Positions 1 to 7,777 of a stretch of DNA of 51,682 bases are shown here, piece by piece. The translations under genes were made by a program, and so were the position numbers. Location of the stretch: NCBI RefSeq assembly GCF_020075495.1, contig NZ_JABYQT010000016.1, positions 1 to 51,682 of the forward strand, given 5' to 3'. How positions within the stretch are numbered: the first letter of the stretch is position 1; the number at the start of each line of letters is the position of its first letter. This DNA is from Vreelandella aquamarina (lineage in GTDB: Bacteria; Pseudomonadota; Gammaproteobacteria; Pseudomonadales; Halomonadaceae). The notes under the pieces were generated by a model that was not told the DNA's origin, did no database searches, and saw nothing but the letters and a program-made list of their open reading frames with translations.

Positions 1-369
1 GTCGAGTGATAATTCACATGGAGTGATATGGCGGGATATGCAGATTGGGCGGGGAAAATAGCGGGTGAAACGGGGAGACATGGAGTTATATACAGTGCTA
101 TACAACGCTATAATTATTATCCAGCATCAGGACTTTTTGAGCCATAAGCTTCTGATTACCTTAATCATCCTCGAGCAATCAATTACGTGTTACCCAGGCA
201 ACTCCCCAGGTAAGCATTGTTTGCTTTCAACGTCATGAAAACAGCGATTGTATCGTCAGCCAGGATTGTCTGCCACGCCCGTTGCATGACCGTCGCTTTT
301 TTGCGGTGTTAACGGTTCAAGAAATGCTGGGCTACGCTGAATAGCATCCAAGCCCGACAGGAGTACGTC
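1..369. other. left-edge region without a supported gene
   Basis: No open frame here has a convincing start, ribosome site and protein-like composition. The first 120 bases are rich in short ATAT/GATAT words, and a TATAAT-like hexamer lies near 109-114 on the plus strand without a good -35 partner. Frame 2 stays open from the window edge to a stop near 60 and could be the tail of a gene outside the window, but it is too short to judge. The last part, about 340-369, holds the ribosome site of the next small gene. Confidence 0.5.
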
Positions 370-567
370 ATGGACAAGCGCATCATCGATGCCATTCGAG
401 AAAAGGAGCAATTGCCCGCCAGCATGACCGATAGCGAGATTGCCAGGGAATACAAGGGAACCTATACCGCGGCCAGAGCCGCCATCAGCCAGGATCACAA
501 GCCACTGGATCAGGAAATCAGTGATGCCATGGCCAAGATATTGCCTTTCATGCGCAAGAAGAAATGA
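370..567 (+). CDS. small hypothetical protein (65 aa)
   Basis: I do not recognise this protein. It is 65 residues, charged, with no signal peptide or membrane segment, and ends in a basic MRKKK tail. The ATG follows a good AGGAG about 7 bases upstream, which is the main reason to believe it. The middle reads like a short helical domain (EIAREYKG, AARAAISQ), possibly nucleic-acid-binding given the basic end, but that is a guess. It is followed at once by a 15-bp perfect inverted repeat that separates it from the next, oppositely oriented small gene. Confidence 0.55.
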   Translation: MDKRIIDAIREKEQLPASMTDSEIAREYKGTYTAARAAISQDHKPLDQEISDAMAKILPFMRKKK

Positions 568-581
568 AGATCATCCTGCAT

Positions 582-615
582 CCCTGACAGAAGGTCCGCA
601 GACCTTCTGTCAGGG
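582..615. terminator. 15-bp perfect inverted repeat, probable bidirectional terminator
   Basis: The arms at 582-596 and 601-615 (left arm CCCTGACAGAAGGTC) are perfectly complementary around the 4-base loop CGCA. The repeat lies between two convergent small genes, as expected of a shared terminator. Neither side has a long T run, so it may rely on Rho or serve as an RNA 3'-end stabiliser. Confidence 0.6.
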
Positions 616-640
616 CATCTCGTTCACGCTGTACCGGCGA

Positions 641-802
641 CTAGCCCAGCGAGTTCTCGTTGAGGCGCTTGGCTTCGCTTTCAGCCTCCTCACGCGAGGA
701 GTAGGATACGACCGACGTTTGATCATCCTGGGAGTCATCGGGGCGGGTGTCGATGACATGAAACTCGCCACCACGCTCCTGCACTTTATAAAACTTGCTC
801 AT
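641..802 (-). CDS. small hypothetical protein (53 aa)
   Basis: The likely protein is 53 residues starting MSKFYKVQE, from the ATG at 802, because a strong AAGGAGAAGGAAAG ribosome site lies directly before it. A longer frame to 895 lacks such a site and adds an unlikely leader. It is soluble and acidic, with an N-terminal beta-like stretch (FYKVQERGGEFHVID) and a C-terminal helix (SREEAESEAKRLNEN). The strand-then-helix pattern recalls small DUF2188-type proteins, but I cannot assign it to that family with confidence. It converges on the 370-567 gene. Confidence 0.6.
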   Translation of the reverse strand: MSKFYKVQERGGEFHVIDTRPDDSQDDQTSVVSYSSREEAESEAKRLNENSLG

Positions 803-908
803 CTTTCCTTCTCCTTGGCTGAACCAGCTCCAAGCGTAGACCACATTGCCCCAACCTTCCTGTGCGTGAAGCTGGCCCTTGCCGACCCTTAACAAGCCTT
901 ATACTCCA

Positions 909-927
909 GATAACAATAACTTATATC
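909..927. promoter_or_regulatory. Fur-like operator upstream of metal-binding protein
   Basis: The 19 bases at 909-927 match the classical 19-bp Fur box (GATAAT repeats ending in TTATC) at 13 positions by hand count, keeping GATAA at the left and TATC at the right. A TATACT -10-like hexamer lies just upstream at 900-905, so a repressor bound here would cover the transcription start. The start codon at 1008 is about 80 bases downstream. The match is imperfect; a manganese or zinc regulator of the same family (Mur, Zur) is also possible. Confidence 0.4.
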
Positions 928-1007
928 GAATTTTCAAGGTTCAGGAACTAGCCATCGCAGGCATCAGTCTTTATTATCTTGGGCCTTCAACTCAGCGGGA
1001 GCGTGGA

Positions 1008-1922
1008 ATGCATCAGCAAGTAAAATGGGTCAGCACGCTTTTGCTGGCTATTTTATCGAGCGTATCGCCGCTGGCAGGCGCTTCCACCTTCAGGGTGGTT
1101 GCCTCATTTCCCGTGCTTGAAGACTTGGTCAAGCGTGTGGCAGGCGATGATATCAGCGTCAGCACGGTCGTTCCCCCTGGTGCAGACGTACATAACTGGG
1201 AACTGACTCCGCCTAACGTGCTGGCCATCGAAGAGGCCGACATCCTGTTCTATAACGGTTTCGGGCTCGAGCCATGGCTGCGCCATGTCAAAGCCATGTC
1301 GGACGATTCGCTTTTGCTGAAAAGCGTTGCCGAGAACGCCGACTTCACTCCCCAGCCCATCCTGACAGGACGCTACAAAGGCACGCCTGACCCGCACATG
1401 TGGTTGGATCCCGAAGGCGCTGCCGCCTACGTCGAGGTGATCGCGGATACGCTGGCTGAGCACTATCCAGACCAGGCCGAAGGCTTTCATGCTCGCGCAC
1501 AGCAGACCTATCAGGCCCTGCAACTTCTCGATCAGGCGATCAAGGAGCGTCTGGACGGCGTACCCAATATCAATCGCACACTGGTCACCAGCGAAGCGGG
1601 CCTTGGCTATTTTGCGCGTGCCTATGACCTGGAGTATGCCGCTATCTGGGGCGTCAACCATGAAACCCAGGGCAGCGCCCAGGCGATGGCCCAGATGAGC
1701 ACCCGTTTGGCCAACGAGCGCCCACCCGCGCTTTTTTATGAAAGCACCGTTGCGTGTATCCATATGGATGCTCAGGCCAGAGAGCACGGCATCAAGCTGG
1801 CAGGTCCACTTTACGTGGACACCTTGAGCCCGGCGGATGGCCCGGCCTACAACTACCCGGCCATGCTGCGCCATAACGCCGAACTGATCCATGAAGCGCT
1901 GGGCGGTGCCAGGCCTGATTGA
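1008..1922 (+). CDS. metal ABC transporter substrate-binding protein, Mn/Fe type (ZnuA/TroA/PsaA family)
   Basis: A periplasmic cluster A-I solute-binding protein of 304 residues that captures a divalent metal for an ABC importer. The start at 1008 is chosen because it puts a signal peptide (about 1-26, ending LAGA) right after a GGGAG ribosome site; the frame is open further upstream without that. Four family metal ligands are visible: His62 (ADVHNW), His130 (DPHMW), Glu196 (TSEAGLGYF) and Asp271 (YVDTL). This His-His-Glu-Asp set is typical of manganese/iron proteins such as PsaA and SitA; zinc proteins usually have a third His and a His-rich loop, absent here. No ATPase or permease gene lies beside it, so its partner must be elsewhere. 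A Fur-like site lies upstream. Confidence 0.85.
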   Translation: MHQQVKWVSTLLLAILSSVSPLAGASTFRVVASFPVLEDLVKRVAGDDISVSTVVPPGADVHNWELTPPNVLAIEEADILFYNGFGLEPWLRHVKAMSDDSLLLKSVAENADFTPQPILTGRYKGTPDPHMWLDPEGAAAYVEVIADTLAEHYPDQAEGFHARAQQTYQALQLLDQAIKERLDGVPNINRTLVTSEAGLGYFARAYDLEYAAIWGVNHETQGSAQAMAQMSTRLANERPPALFYESTVACIHMDAQAREHGIKLAGPLYVDTLSPADGPAYNYPAMLRHNAELIHEALGGARPD

Positions 1923-1933
1923 CGGTGTGGCAG

Positions 1934-2614
1934 TTACGCGCTGGCCGCCTCGTACAGCTCGCCCAGGGTCGGCAGGAGCACATCGGGCTGGCTGAGCTCG
2001 ATGGGGTCGCCGTGATTGTAGCCGTAGGGTAGCGCCAGAGTGGCAAACCCGGCCGCCTTTCCGGCGCCGATATCGTGGCGCGAATCGCCTACCATCAGGC
2101 ATTCATGAGGGGCGAAGCCGAACCTGTCAGCGGCGTGTAGAAGCGGCATCGGCGACGGTTTTTTCTCCGCCAGCGTATCCCCACCCAGGCAGAGCGCAAA
2201 CCAGTCTTTCAAGCCAAAGTGTTCAAGAATGGGGGCGATGAAGCGTTCAGGCTTGTTGGTAATCAACACCAGCGTAAACCCTGCCTGATGAAGTGCTTCC
2301 AGCGCGTTCTTGACCTTTGGATAGAGCCGGGTCAGCGCATTGGGCGCGGCGCCGTAGTGCTGCATGAATCCTTCAAAGGCGCGTGCTTGAAGGTGCGCCT
2401 TCGGCGGCTGCCCGGCGGCCCAGGTGAGCGCCCGCTCGACCAGCACTGGCGCACCGTTGCCGACCCACTCACGTACCTGGTGCTCATCGGGTACTGCCAA
2501 CTCAAGCTCGCCCAGCGTGCGCTTGAGCGCTGCAGCCAGATCAGGCACCGAGTCGATCAGCGTGCCATCGAGATCGAAGGCGATCAGCCGCTTGCCGTGT
2601 AGAATTGGGTGCAC
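1934..2614 (-). CDS. gph: phosphoglycolate phosphatase
   Basis: A cytoplasmic HAD-superfamily phosphatase of 226 residues that hydrolyses 2-phosphoglycolate. Motif I is FDLDGTLIDS with the nucleophile Asp14 and Asp16, motif II is the LVLITNK stretch, and motif III/IV is MVGDSRHDIGAGKAAG. The start is a GTG at 2614 preceded by AAGGAGT at good spacing, giving VHPILHGKRLIAFDLDG; the ATG at 2758 would add 48 implausible residues. It converges on the metal-binding protein with 11 bases between the stops. In many relatives gph lies close to rpe, as it does here with one gene between them. Other HAD phosphatases (PGPase versus MupP) are hard to separate by eye. Confidence 0.88.
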   Translation of the reverse strand: MHPILHGKRLIAFDLDGTLIDSVPDLAAALKRTLGELELAVPDEHQVREWVGNGAPVLVERALTWAAGQPPKAHLQARAFEGFMQHYGAAPNALTRLYPKVKNALEALHQAGFTLVLITNKPERFIAPILEHFGLKDWFALCLGGDTLAEKKPSPMPLLHAADRFGFAPHECLMVGDSRHDIGAGKAAGFATLALPYGYNHGDPIELSQPDVLLPTLGELYEAASA

Positions 2615-2782
2615 GTAGTTACTCCTTGAGGATGGGCCTGAAAAGGCATTCAGCCACGAGATAGGCCATCCGTTATCCAGTAGGCGGTATGCTCGGTATC
2701 TTACTGGCGTAAAAGCACGGATGCATTCGTCAGATGAGCAGGAAGCTTCTATGCTCAAGCAAGCTAAGCCAAGGAGAAATCA

Positions 2783-4081
2783 ATGGGCATACCTCGCATA
2801 GTTATCGTCGGCGGCGGCGCAGGCGGCCTGGCCCTCGCTACTCGACTGGGCCATACCCTGGGCAAACGCAAGCATGCCGAAATCGTGCTTCTGGACCGTA
2901 GCGCCACCCACGTATGGAAACCCTTGCTGCATGAGCTTGCTACCGGCATCTTGAACTCCACCATGGATGAGGTCGATTTTCGCGGCCACTCGAGTGTTCA
3001 CGGCTACCGCTACCAGCGAGGCTCGCTGGCCGGGCTTGACCGCGACAGTAAGACGCTCAACCTTGCGGCCATTGTCGATGAAGACGGCGAAGAGGTGCTG
3101 CCCGAGCGTACCCTCACCTACGATTATCTGGTGCTTTCACTAGGAAGCGTGTCGAACGATTTCGGCACCAAGGGCGTTTCCGAGCATTGTCATTTCATCG
3201 ATTCACCCGTACAGGCCAAGGCCTTTCAGCGTGACATGATCAACACCTTTCTGCGCTATACCGACCCGGCACTTAGAGAGCATACGACCCTTAGTGTCGG
3301 CATCGTGGGCGCCGGCGCCACCGGTGTTGAGCTTGCCGCCGAACTTCTGGATGTCACCCGCCTGCTCAATGCCTATGGGGTGACCAATGCAGACGACAAC
3401 CAGATCAGCGTTCACCTGATCGAAGCGGCGCCGCGTATTCTGCCCGCCCTTTCCGAACGGGTCAGCCAGACCGTTCACAAGGAGCTTGACGAGCTGGGCG
3501 TCAACATCCACGTGGAAACCGCCATCGAAGAGGCTCAGGAGTACCAGCTGGTGACCAAGGATGGCGAGGTGATCGAAACCGATCTCAACGTATGGGCCGC
3601 GGGCATCAAGGCACCGGATTTCCTTGCCGAACTGGGGCTTACGGTGAACAAGAAAAACCAGATATGCGTCGAACAGACCATGCAAAGCGTGGACGACGCG
3701 ACCATCTTCGCCATGGGTGATTGCGCAAGCTGCCCGCAGGAGGACGGCTCGACAGTGCCGCCGACGGCGCAAGCGGTACGCCAGCAGGCAGGGGTACTAG
3801 CCGACAACCTCGGCAAGGCGCTGAAAGGCAAGCCGCTCAAGCCTTTCAAGTTTCGCAACAAGGGATCACTGGTATCGCTTGCCCGTTACGACGCTGTCGG
3901 CAACCTGATGCGCAGCGGCGCCTCCCGAGGGCTGTTCCTGGAAGGCTGGCTGGCGCGTAACGCCTACGCCTCGCTCTACCGCATGCATCAGGTGTCGATC
4001 CATGGTGTGCCCAGAACAGGACTCACCTGGGTGGTGGACAAGCTGAACCGCTATCTGAAGCCCAGAATGAAGCTACATTGA
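2783..4081 (+). CDS. ndh: type II NADH:quinone oxidoreductase
   Basis: A non-proton-pumping NADH dehydrogenase (NDH-2) that moves electrons from NADH through FAD to membrane quinone. At 432 residues it is close to the E. coli enzyme (434). The FAD Rossmann motif VGGGAGG is at about 9-15, the NADH Rossmann motif VGIVGAGATG at about 172-181, and the FAD-contact motif IFAMGDCA follows near residue 310. The C-terminal 80 residues contain the amphipathic segment that holds the enzyme on the inner membrane. The ATG has an AAGGAG ribosome site 7 bases upstream. It ends 10 bases before the convergent rpe stop, with no clear terminator between them. Confidence 0.93.
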   Translation: MGIPRIVIVGGGAGGLALATRLGHTLGKRKHAEIVLLDRSATHVWKPLLHELATGILNSTMDEVDFRGHSSVHGYRYQRGSLAGLDRDSKTLNLAAIVDEDGEEVLPERTLTYDYLVLSLGSVSNDFGTKGVSEHCHFIDSPVQAKAFQRDMINTFLRYTDPALREHTTLSVGIVGAGATGVELAAELLDVTRLLNAYGVTNADDNQISVHLIEAAPRILPALSERVSQTVHKELDELGVNIHVETAIEEAQEYQLVTKDGEVIETDLNVWAAGIKAPDFLAELGLTVNKKNQICVEQTMQSVDDATIFAMGDCASCPQEDGSTVPPTAQAVRQQAGVLADNLGKALKGKPLKPFKFRNKGSLVSLARYDAVGNLMRSGASRGLFLEGWLARNAYASLYRMHQVSIHGVPRTGLTWVVDKLNRYLKPRMKLH

Positions 4082-4091
4082 GCGTGGATAT

Positions 4092-4787
4092 TCAGCGCTT
4101 CGCCAGCGCATCACGCAGGGTCCGGATCACCGAGTCGTAGCCGTGAGGATCATCGGACTTGTGAGCACCGAAGATCGCCGAGCCGGCCACGAAAGTGTCC
4201 GCACCGGCGGCGGCGATCTCGGCAATGTTGTCCACCTTGACGCCACCATCGATTTCCAGCCGGATCGGCCTGCCTGAAGCGTCGATACGTGCACGCGCTT
4301 CGCGCAGCTTGTCGAGCGTCCCAGGAATGAACGATTGCCCGCCAAAACCGGGGTTGACGCTCATCAGCAGCACCATGTCGATCTTGTCCATCACGTAATC
4401 AAGGTACGACAGCGGCGTTGCCGGGTTGAACACCAGCCCCGCCTTGCAACCGCCATCGCGGATCAACTGCAGCGAGCGGTCGATATGCTCCGAGGCTTCC
4501 GGATGGAAGGTAATGTAGCTAGCCCCCGCCTCGATAAAATCGCCAATCATGCGATCCACCGGCTTGACCATCAGATGCACATCGATGGGTGCTGTCACAC
4601 CGTGATCACGCAGCGCCTTGCATACCATGGGGCCAATGGTCAGGTTAGGGACGTAGTGATTGTCCATGACATCGAAGTGAACGATATCTGCTCCGGCGGC
4701 CAGCACGTTATCCACCTCTTCCCCCAGACAGGCAAAGTTGGCGGATAGAATCGAAGGGGCGATCAAGTTATCTTGCCCAGCGCTCAT
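4092..4787 (-). CDS. rpe: ribulose-phosphate 3-epimerase
   Basis: This enzyme interconverts ribulose-5-phosphate and xylulose-5-phosphate in the pentose phosphate pathway. It is a cytoplasmic TIM barrel of 231 residues. Family landmarks are present: [12 protein letters not shown] near the start, [12 protein letters not shown] with the metal-binding His and catalytic Asp, IDVHLMV, the [13 protein letters not shown] loop, and EIDGGV with the second catalytic Asp. Strand-end glycines GSAIFGA bind phosphate. The start has AGGAGTG upstream at good spacing. It is transcribed leftward towards ndh and away from the sulfate operon. Confidence 0.96.
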   Translation of the reverse strand: MSAGQDNLIAPSILSANFACLGEEVDNVLAAGADIVHFDVMDNHYVPNLTIGPMVCKALRDHGVTAPIDVHLMVKPVDRMIGDFIEAGASYITFHPEASEHIDRSLQLIRDGGCKAGLVFNPATPLSYLDYVMDKIDMVLLMSVNPGFGGQSFIPGTLDKLREARARIDASGRPIRLEIDGGVKVDNIAEIAAAGADTFVAGSAIFGAHKSDDPHGYDSVIRTLRDALAKR

Positions 4788-4852
4788 GGCACACTCCTGA
4801 TGAATCGTTGAAAGAGGGGGTAACCGGCCTTGCAGGAAACAAGCCAGGTCAA

Positions 4853-4870
4853 GCCCGCAAGAAAGCGGGC
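4853..4870 (+). terminator. GC-rich hairpin followed by ATTTTAAC
   Basis: GCCCGC at 4853-4858 pairs with GCGGGC at 4865-4870 around the loop AAGAAA, and the plus-strand sequence continues ATTTTAAC. It looks like a plus-strand terminator, yet no plus-strand gene ends here: it sits between divergent rpe and the sulfate operon. It may stop antisense transcription into the operon, or form part of a leader. Confidence 0.4.
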
Positions 4871-4969
4871 ATTTTAACAGAGCGGACCCGAAACAGGCGC
4901 TGTTTTATGCAAGGAAAGCATCGAGCAGCAGAACGACCTCCAGCGAGAAGGCTCCGCGATGGCGTAGCA

Positions 4970-5020
4970 CCGCTTTATTTCCAAAAAGAATATAAATCCA
5001 TATTGTAATTCCATTATGCC
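4970..5020 (+). promoter_or_regulatory. AT-rich probable promoter/CysB region of the sulfate operon
   Basis: An A/T-rich stretch (TTTATTTCC, AATATAAATCC, ATTGTAATTCC) lies 55-105 bases before the binding-protein start, in an otherwise GC-rich region. CysB sites upstream of sulfate operons are AT-rich and degenerate, so this is the natural place for one, but I cannot define exact CysB half-sites or -35/-10 boxes. Confidence 0.35.
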
Positions 5021-5075
5021 AGATTTACTCTTGGGTCATTGCGACCCGCTCGCCATTTTCTTCAAGGAGCCTGCC

Positions 5076-6086
5076 ATGACATTACCCGTCCTGTTCCGCC
5101 GCAGCGTGCTAGCCATTGCCCTGGGCGCCAGCCTTGCCTCGCCTGCCATGGCGCAAGAGCGTGAACTTCTGAACTCTTCCTACGATATTGCCCGCGAGCT
5201 TTTCAGCGCGATCAATCCGGAGTTTGAAGCCTGGTGGCAGCAAGAGCATGGTGAAGAGGTCGACGTCAATCAGTCCCACGGTGGCTCTTCTGCCCAGGCA
5301 CGGGCCATCCTGCAGGGACTGCGTGCCGACGTGGTCACCTTCAACCAGGTAACCGACGTACAGGTGCTGGCCGATGCCGGCCTGGTTGCCGAAGACTGGC
5401 AGCAAGCGTTTGACAACAACGCCTCGCCCTACTATTCCACGACTGCGTTTCTGGTGCGCAAGGGCAACCCCAAGGGCATCGAAAGCTGGGACGACCTGAT
5501 CAAAGAGGACGTGGGTCTGGTCTTCCCCAACCCGAAGACCTCCGGCAACGCTCGCTACACGTATCTCGCCGCCTGGGGGTTCGCCGACCGGGAATTCGAT
5601 GGCGACGAAGAGCAGATCCAGGATTTCATGCGCACGCTGCTGGCTAACGTCGCGGTGTTCGACACCGGCGGTCGTGGCGCGACCACCAGCTTCATCGAGC
5701 GCGGCATCGGTGACGTGCTGATCAGCTTCGAGTCCGAAGTGAACAACATTCGCCGTGAATATGGCAGCGATGACTACGAAGTCATCGTGCCCCCCATGAG
5801 CGTCCTGGCTGAATTCCCGGTCGCGGTGGTGTCACAAAATGCCGAACGAAACGGCAATACCGACCTCGCCGAAGGCTATCTCGAGTATCTCTATACCGAA
5901 GAGGCCCAGCGCACGCTGGCCGGTTTCAACTACCGCGTCCATAACGATACCGTGCTGGAGGAGTTCGCCGATGACTTCCCGCAAACCGAACTATTCAACG
6001 TCGAGGACGTGTTCGGCAGCTGGGACGAGATCATGCAGACGCATTTCGAAGGCGGCGGCATGCTCGATCAGTTGCAGCGTCGTTAA
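5076..6086 (+). CDS. sulfate/thiosulfate ABC transporter periplasmic binding protein
   Basis: Periplasmic Sbp/CysP-family protein of 336 residues that binds sulfate or thiosulfate and hands it to CysT-CysW. A signal peptide spans about 1-26 (ending PAMA, cut before QERELL). The mature start LLNSSYDIARELF and the downstream NQSHGGSSAQARA and VFPNPKTSGNARYTYLAAWG motifs are hallmarks of the family. The ATG at 5076 has a strong AAGGAG site; the longer frame from 5016 would bury the signal peptide. Sbp and CysP cannot be told apart reliably by eye, so no symbol is given. It is first in an operon with cysT, cysW and cysA, the usual order. Confidence 0.93.
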   Translation: MTLPVLFRRSVLAIALGASLASPAMAQERELLNSSYDIARELFSAINPEFEAWWQQEHGEEVDVNQSHGGSSAQARAILQGLRADVVTFNQVTDVQVLADAGLVAEDWQQAFDNNASPYYSTTAFLVRKGNPKGIESWDDLIKEDVGLVFPNPKTSGNARYTYLAAWGFADREFDGDEEQIQDFMRTLLANVAVFDTGGRGATTSFIERGIGDVLISFESEVNNIRREYGSDDYEVIVPPMSVLAEFPVAVVSQNAERNGNTDLAEGYLEYLYTEEAQRTLAGFNYRVHNDTVLEEFADDFPQTELFNVEDVFGSWDEIMQTHFEGGGMLDQLQRR

Positions 6087-6095
6087 CCCGCTACC

Positions 6096-6950
6096 ATGAC
6101 CCAACGCGCATTACGCTTTACCGGCAGTACCCGTGTACTGCCGGGCTTTGGCCTTTCCATGGGTATCAGCGTGCTGTTCATCTCGCTGGTGCTTCTGCTG
6201 CCCGTTACCGGACTCTTCGGTCAACTTGCCGGACTCAGCCTCGCCGAGTACTGGTCGATCATTACCGAAGGCCGGGTAGTGGCAAGTTATATGGTCACCA
6301 TCGGCGCCGCCGCAGTGGCAGCGCTGGTCAACGCCGTATTCGGCCTGCTGCTGGCCTGGGTACTGGTTCGTTACGAGTTTCCCGGCAAGCGCCTGCTCGA
6401 TGCCCTGATGGACCTGCCCTTCGCCCTGCCCACCGCGGTAGCCGGCATCACCCTGGCCACGCTCTACGCAGGAAACGGCTGGATGGGCAAGCTGCTCGAA
6501 CCGCTAGGCCTTCAGGTTGCCTATACCTGGGTGGGCATTGCGCTCGCCATGGCGTTCACCAGCATTCCGTTTGTGGTACGCACCGTTCAGCCAGTCCTCG
6601 ATGATTTGCCCGCCGAGGTGGATGAAGCTGCCATGTCGCTTGGCGCCACTGACGGTGTCGCCTTTCGCCGGGTGATCATGCCGCACTTGTGGCCGGCCCT
6701 GGTCACCGGCACCGGCCTTGCGTTCGTGCGCTCGCTGGGCGAGTTCGGCGCCATCATCTTTATCGCGGGCAACATGCCTTATGAAACCGAGATCACCGCG
6801 CTGATGATTTTCGTCAAGCTTCAGGAGTACGACTACGCCGGCGCCTCGGCGATTGCCTCGGTGGTGCTGTTTGTCTCGCTCGCCCTGCTGCTGGCCATCA
6901 ACGTCTGGCAAGGGCGATTCATACGTCGCCTGCACGGAGGCAAGGGCTGA
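6096..6950 (+). CDS. cysT: sulfate/thiosulfate ABC transporter permease CysT (CysU)
   Basis: Inner-membrane permease subunit of 284 residues forming the sulfate channel with CysW. About six hydrophobic segments are visible, starting with GLSMGISVLFISLVLLLPVTG. The ATPase-coupling EAA loop is seen as VDEAAMSLGATDGVAFRRVIMPHLWPA, and the end of the permease fold carries RSLGEFGAIIFIAGN. It begins 10 bases after the binding-protein stop and overlaps cysW at a shared ATGA junction, so it is translationally linked in the operon. Confidence 0.95.
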   Translation: MTQRALRFTGSTRVLPGFGLSMGISVLFISLVLLLPVTGLFGQLAGLSLAEYWSIITEGRVVASYMVTIGAAAVAALVNAVFGLLLAWVLVRYEFPGKRLLDALMDLPFALPTAVAGITLATLYAGNGWMGKLLEPLGLQVAYTWVGIALAMAFTSIPFVVRTVQPVLDDLPAEVDEAAMSLGATDGVAFRRVIMPHLWPALVTGTGLAFVRSLGEFGAIIFIAGNMPYETEITALMIFVKLQEYDYAGASAIASVVLFVSLALLLAINVWQGRFIRRLHGGKG

Positions 6951-7777
6951 TGCGTCGAATTGGTGATGCCCCGGCCGTCAGGCGCTTGCTGATAAGCGCT
7001 GCACTGGTGCTGTCGGCGCTGTTTTTGCTGCTGCCGCTGGTGGCCATCTTCGCCCAGGCGTTTTCTCAGGGCGTCATGGTGTTCTGGGCCAACGTCAGCA
7101 ACTATTTCACCTTGCACGCCATTGCCTTGACGCTCGGCGTGGCGCTTATGACCATTCCCATCTGCCTGGTATTCGGGGTGGCCCTGGCCTGGCTGGTGAC
7201 CCGCTTCAGCTTTCCCGGCCGGCGCCTTCTGCAAACCCTGATCGACATTCCCTTTGCGGTGTCGCCGGTAGTTGCCGGGCTTATCTATCTGCTGCTTTAC
7301 GGGCGCAACGGCTGGATCGGAAGCTGGCTTGACGGTCACGACATCCAGTTGATGTTCGCCTGGCCGGGTATTCTGATGGTCACGGTCTTCGTGACCTGCC
7401 CCTTTGTGGCTCGTGAACTGATACCGCTGATGCAGGCCCAGGGCTCGCGCGAGGAAGAGGCGGCGGCCACGCTGGGCGCCCGTGGCTGGACAACGTTTCG
7501 CCGCGTCACCCTGCCCAATATCCGCTGGGCACTTCTCTACGGGGTGATTCTGACCAATGCGCGGGCCGTAGGCGAATTTGGTGCCGTTTCGGTGGTCTCA
7601 GGCGCCATTCGTGGACAGACCAATACGCTGCCGCTGCATCTTGAACAGCTCTACCAGGATTACAACGCCGTCGGCGCCTTTGCCTGCGCGGCCCTGTTGG
7701 CCCTGATCGCTCTGCTCACTCTGGCGGCCAAGGCAAGTCTTGAATGGCGCGCATCGCGCCGGGAGGTGCTCACATGA
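6950..7777 (+). CDS. cysW: sulfate/thiosulfate ABC transporter permease CysW
   Basis: Second inner-membrane permease of the sulfate importer, 275 residues. The hydrophobic segments match those of CysT in number and spacing. The EAA coupling loop reads [23 protein letters not shown], and the family motif [16 protein letters not shown] follows. The start overlaps the cysT stop (TGATG), and the stop overlaps the cysA start in the same way, showing tight operon packing. The last residues, [12 protein letters not shown], are cytoplasmic and basic. Confidence 0.95.
   Translation: MRRIGDAPAVRRLLISAALVLSALFLLLPLVAIFAQAFSQGVMVFWANVSNYFTLHAIALTLGVALMTIPICLVFGVALAWLVTRFSFPGRRLLQTLIDIPFAVSPVVAGLIYLLLYGRNGWIGSWLDGHDIQLMFAWPGILMVTVFVTCPFVARELIPLMQAQGSREEEAAATLGARGWTTFRRVTLPNIRWALLYGVILTNARAVGEFGAVSVVSGAIRGQTNTLPLHLEQLYQDYNAVGAFACAALLALIALLTLAAKASLEWRASRREVLT

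Noticed and set aside
2..61. Open frame from the left edge ending in a stop near 60
   Set aside because: Under 20 codons visible; could be a gene tail but nothing in it identifies a family.
440..892. 150-residue plus-strand ORF across two small genes
   Set aside because: It crosses the 15-bp inverted repeat and overlaps the better supported 370-567 and 641-802 genes.
1104..2102. 332-residue minus-strand ORF overlapping the metal-binding protein and gph
   Set aside because: It is antisense to a protein with intact motifs, is rich in Arg, His and Gln as shadow frames are, and lacks a ribosome site or family motif.
4808..5008. 66-residue plus-strand ORF before the sulfate operon
   Set aside because: It runs across the hairpin at 4853-4870 and the AT-rich promoter region, with Arg-rich, non-protein-like composition.
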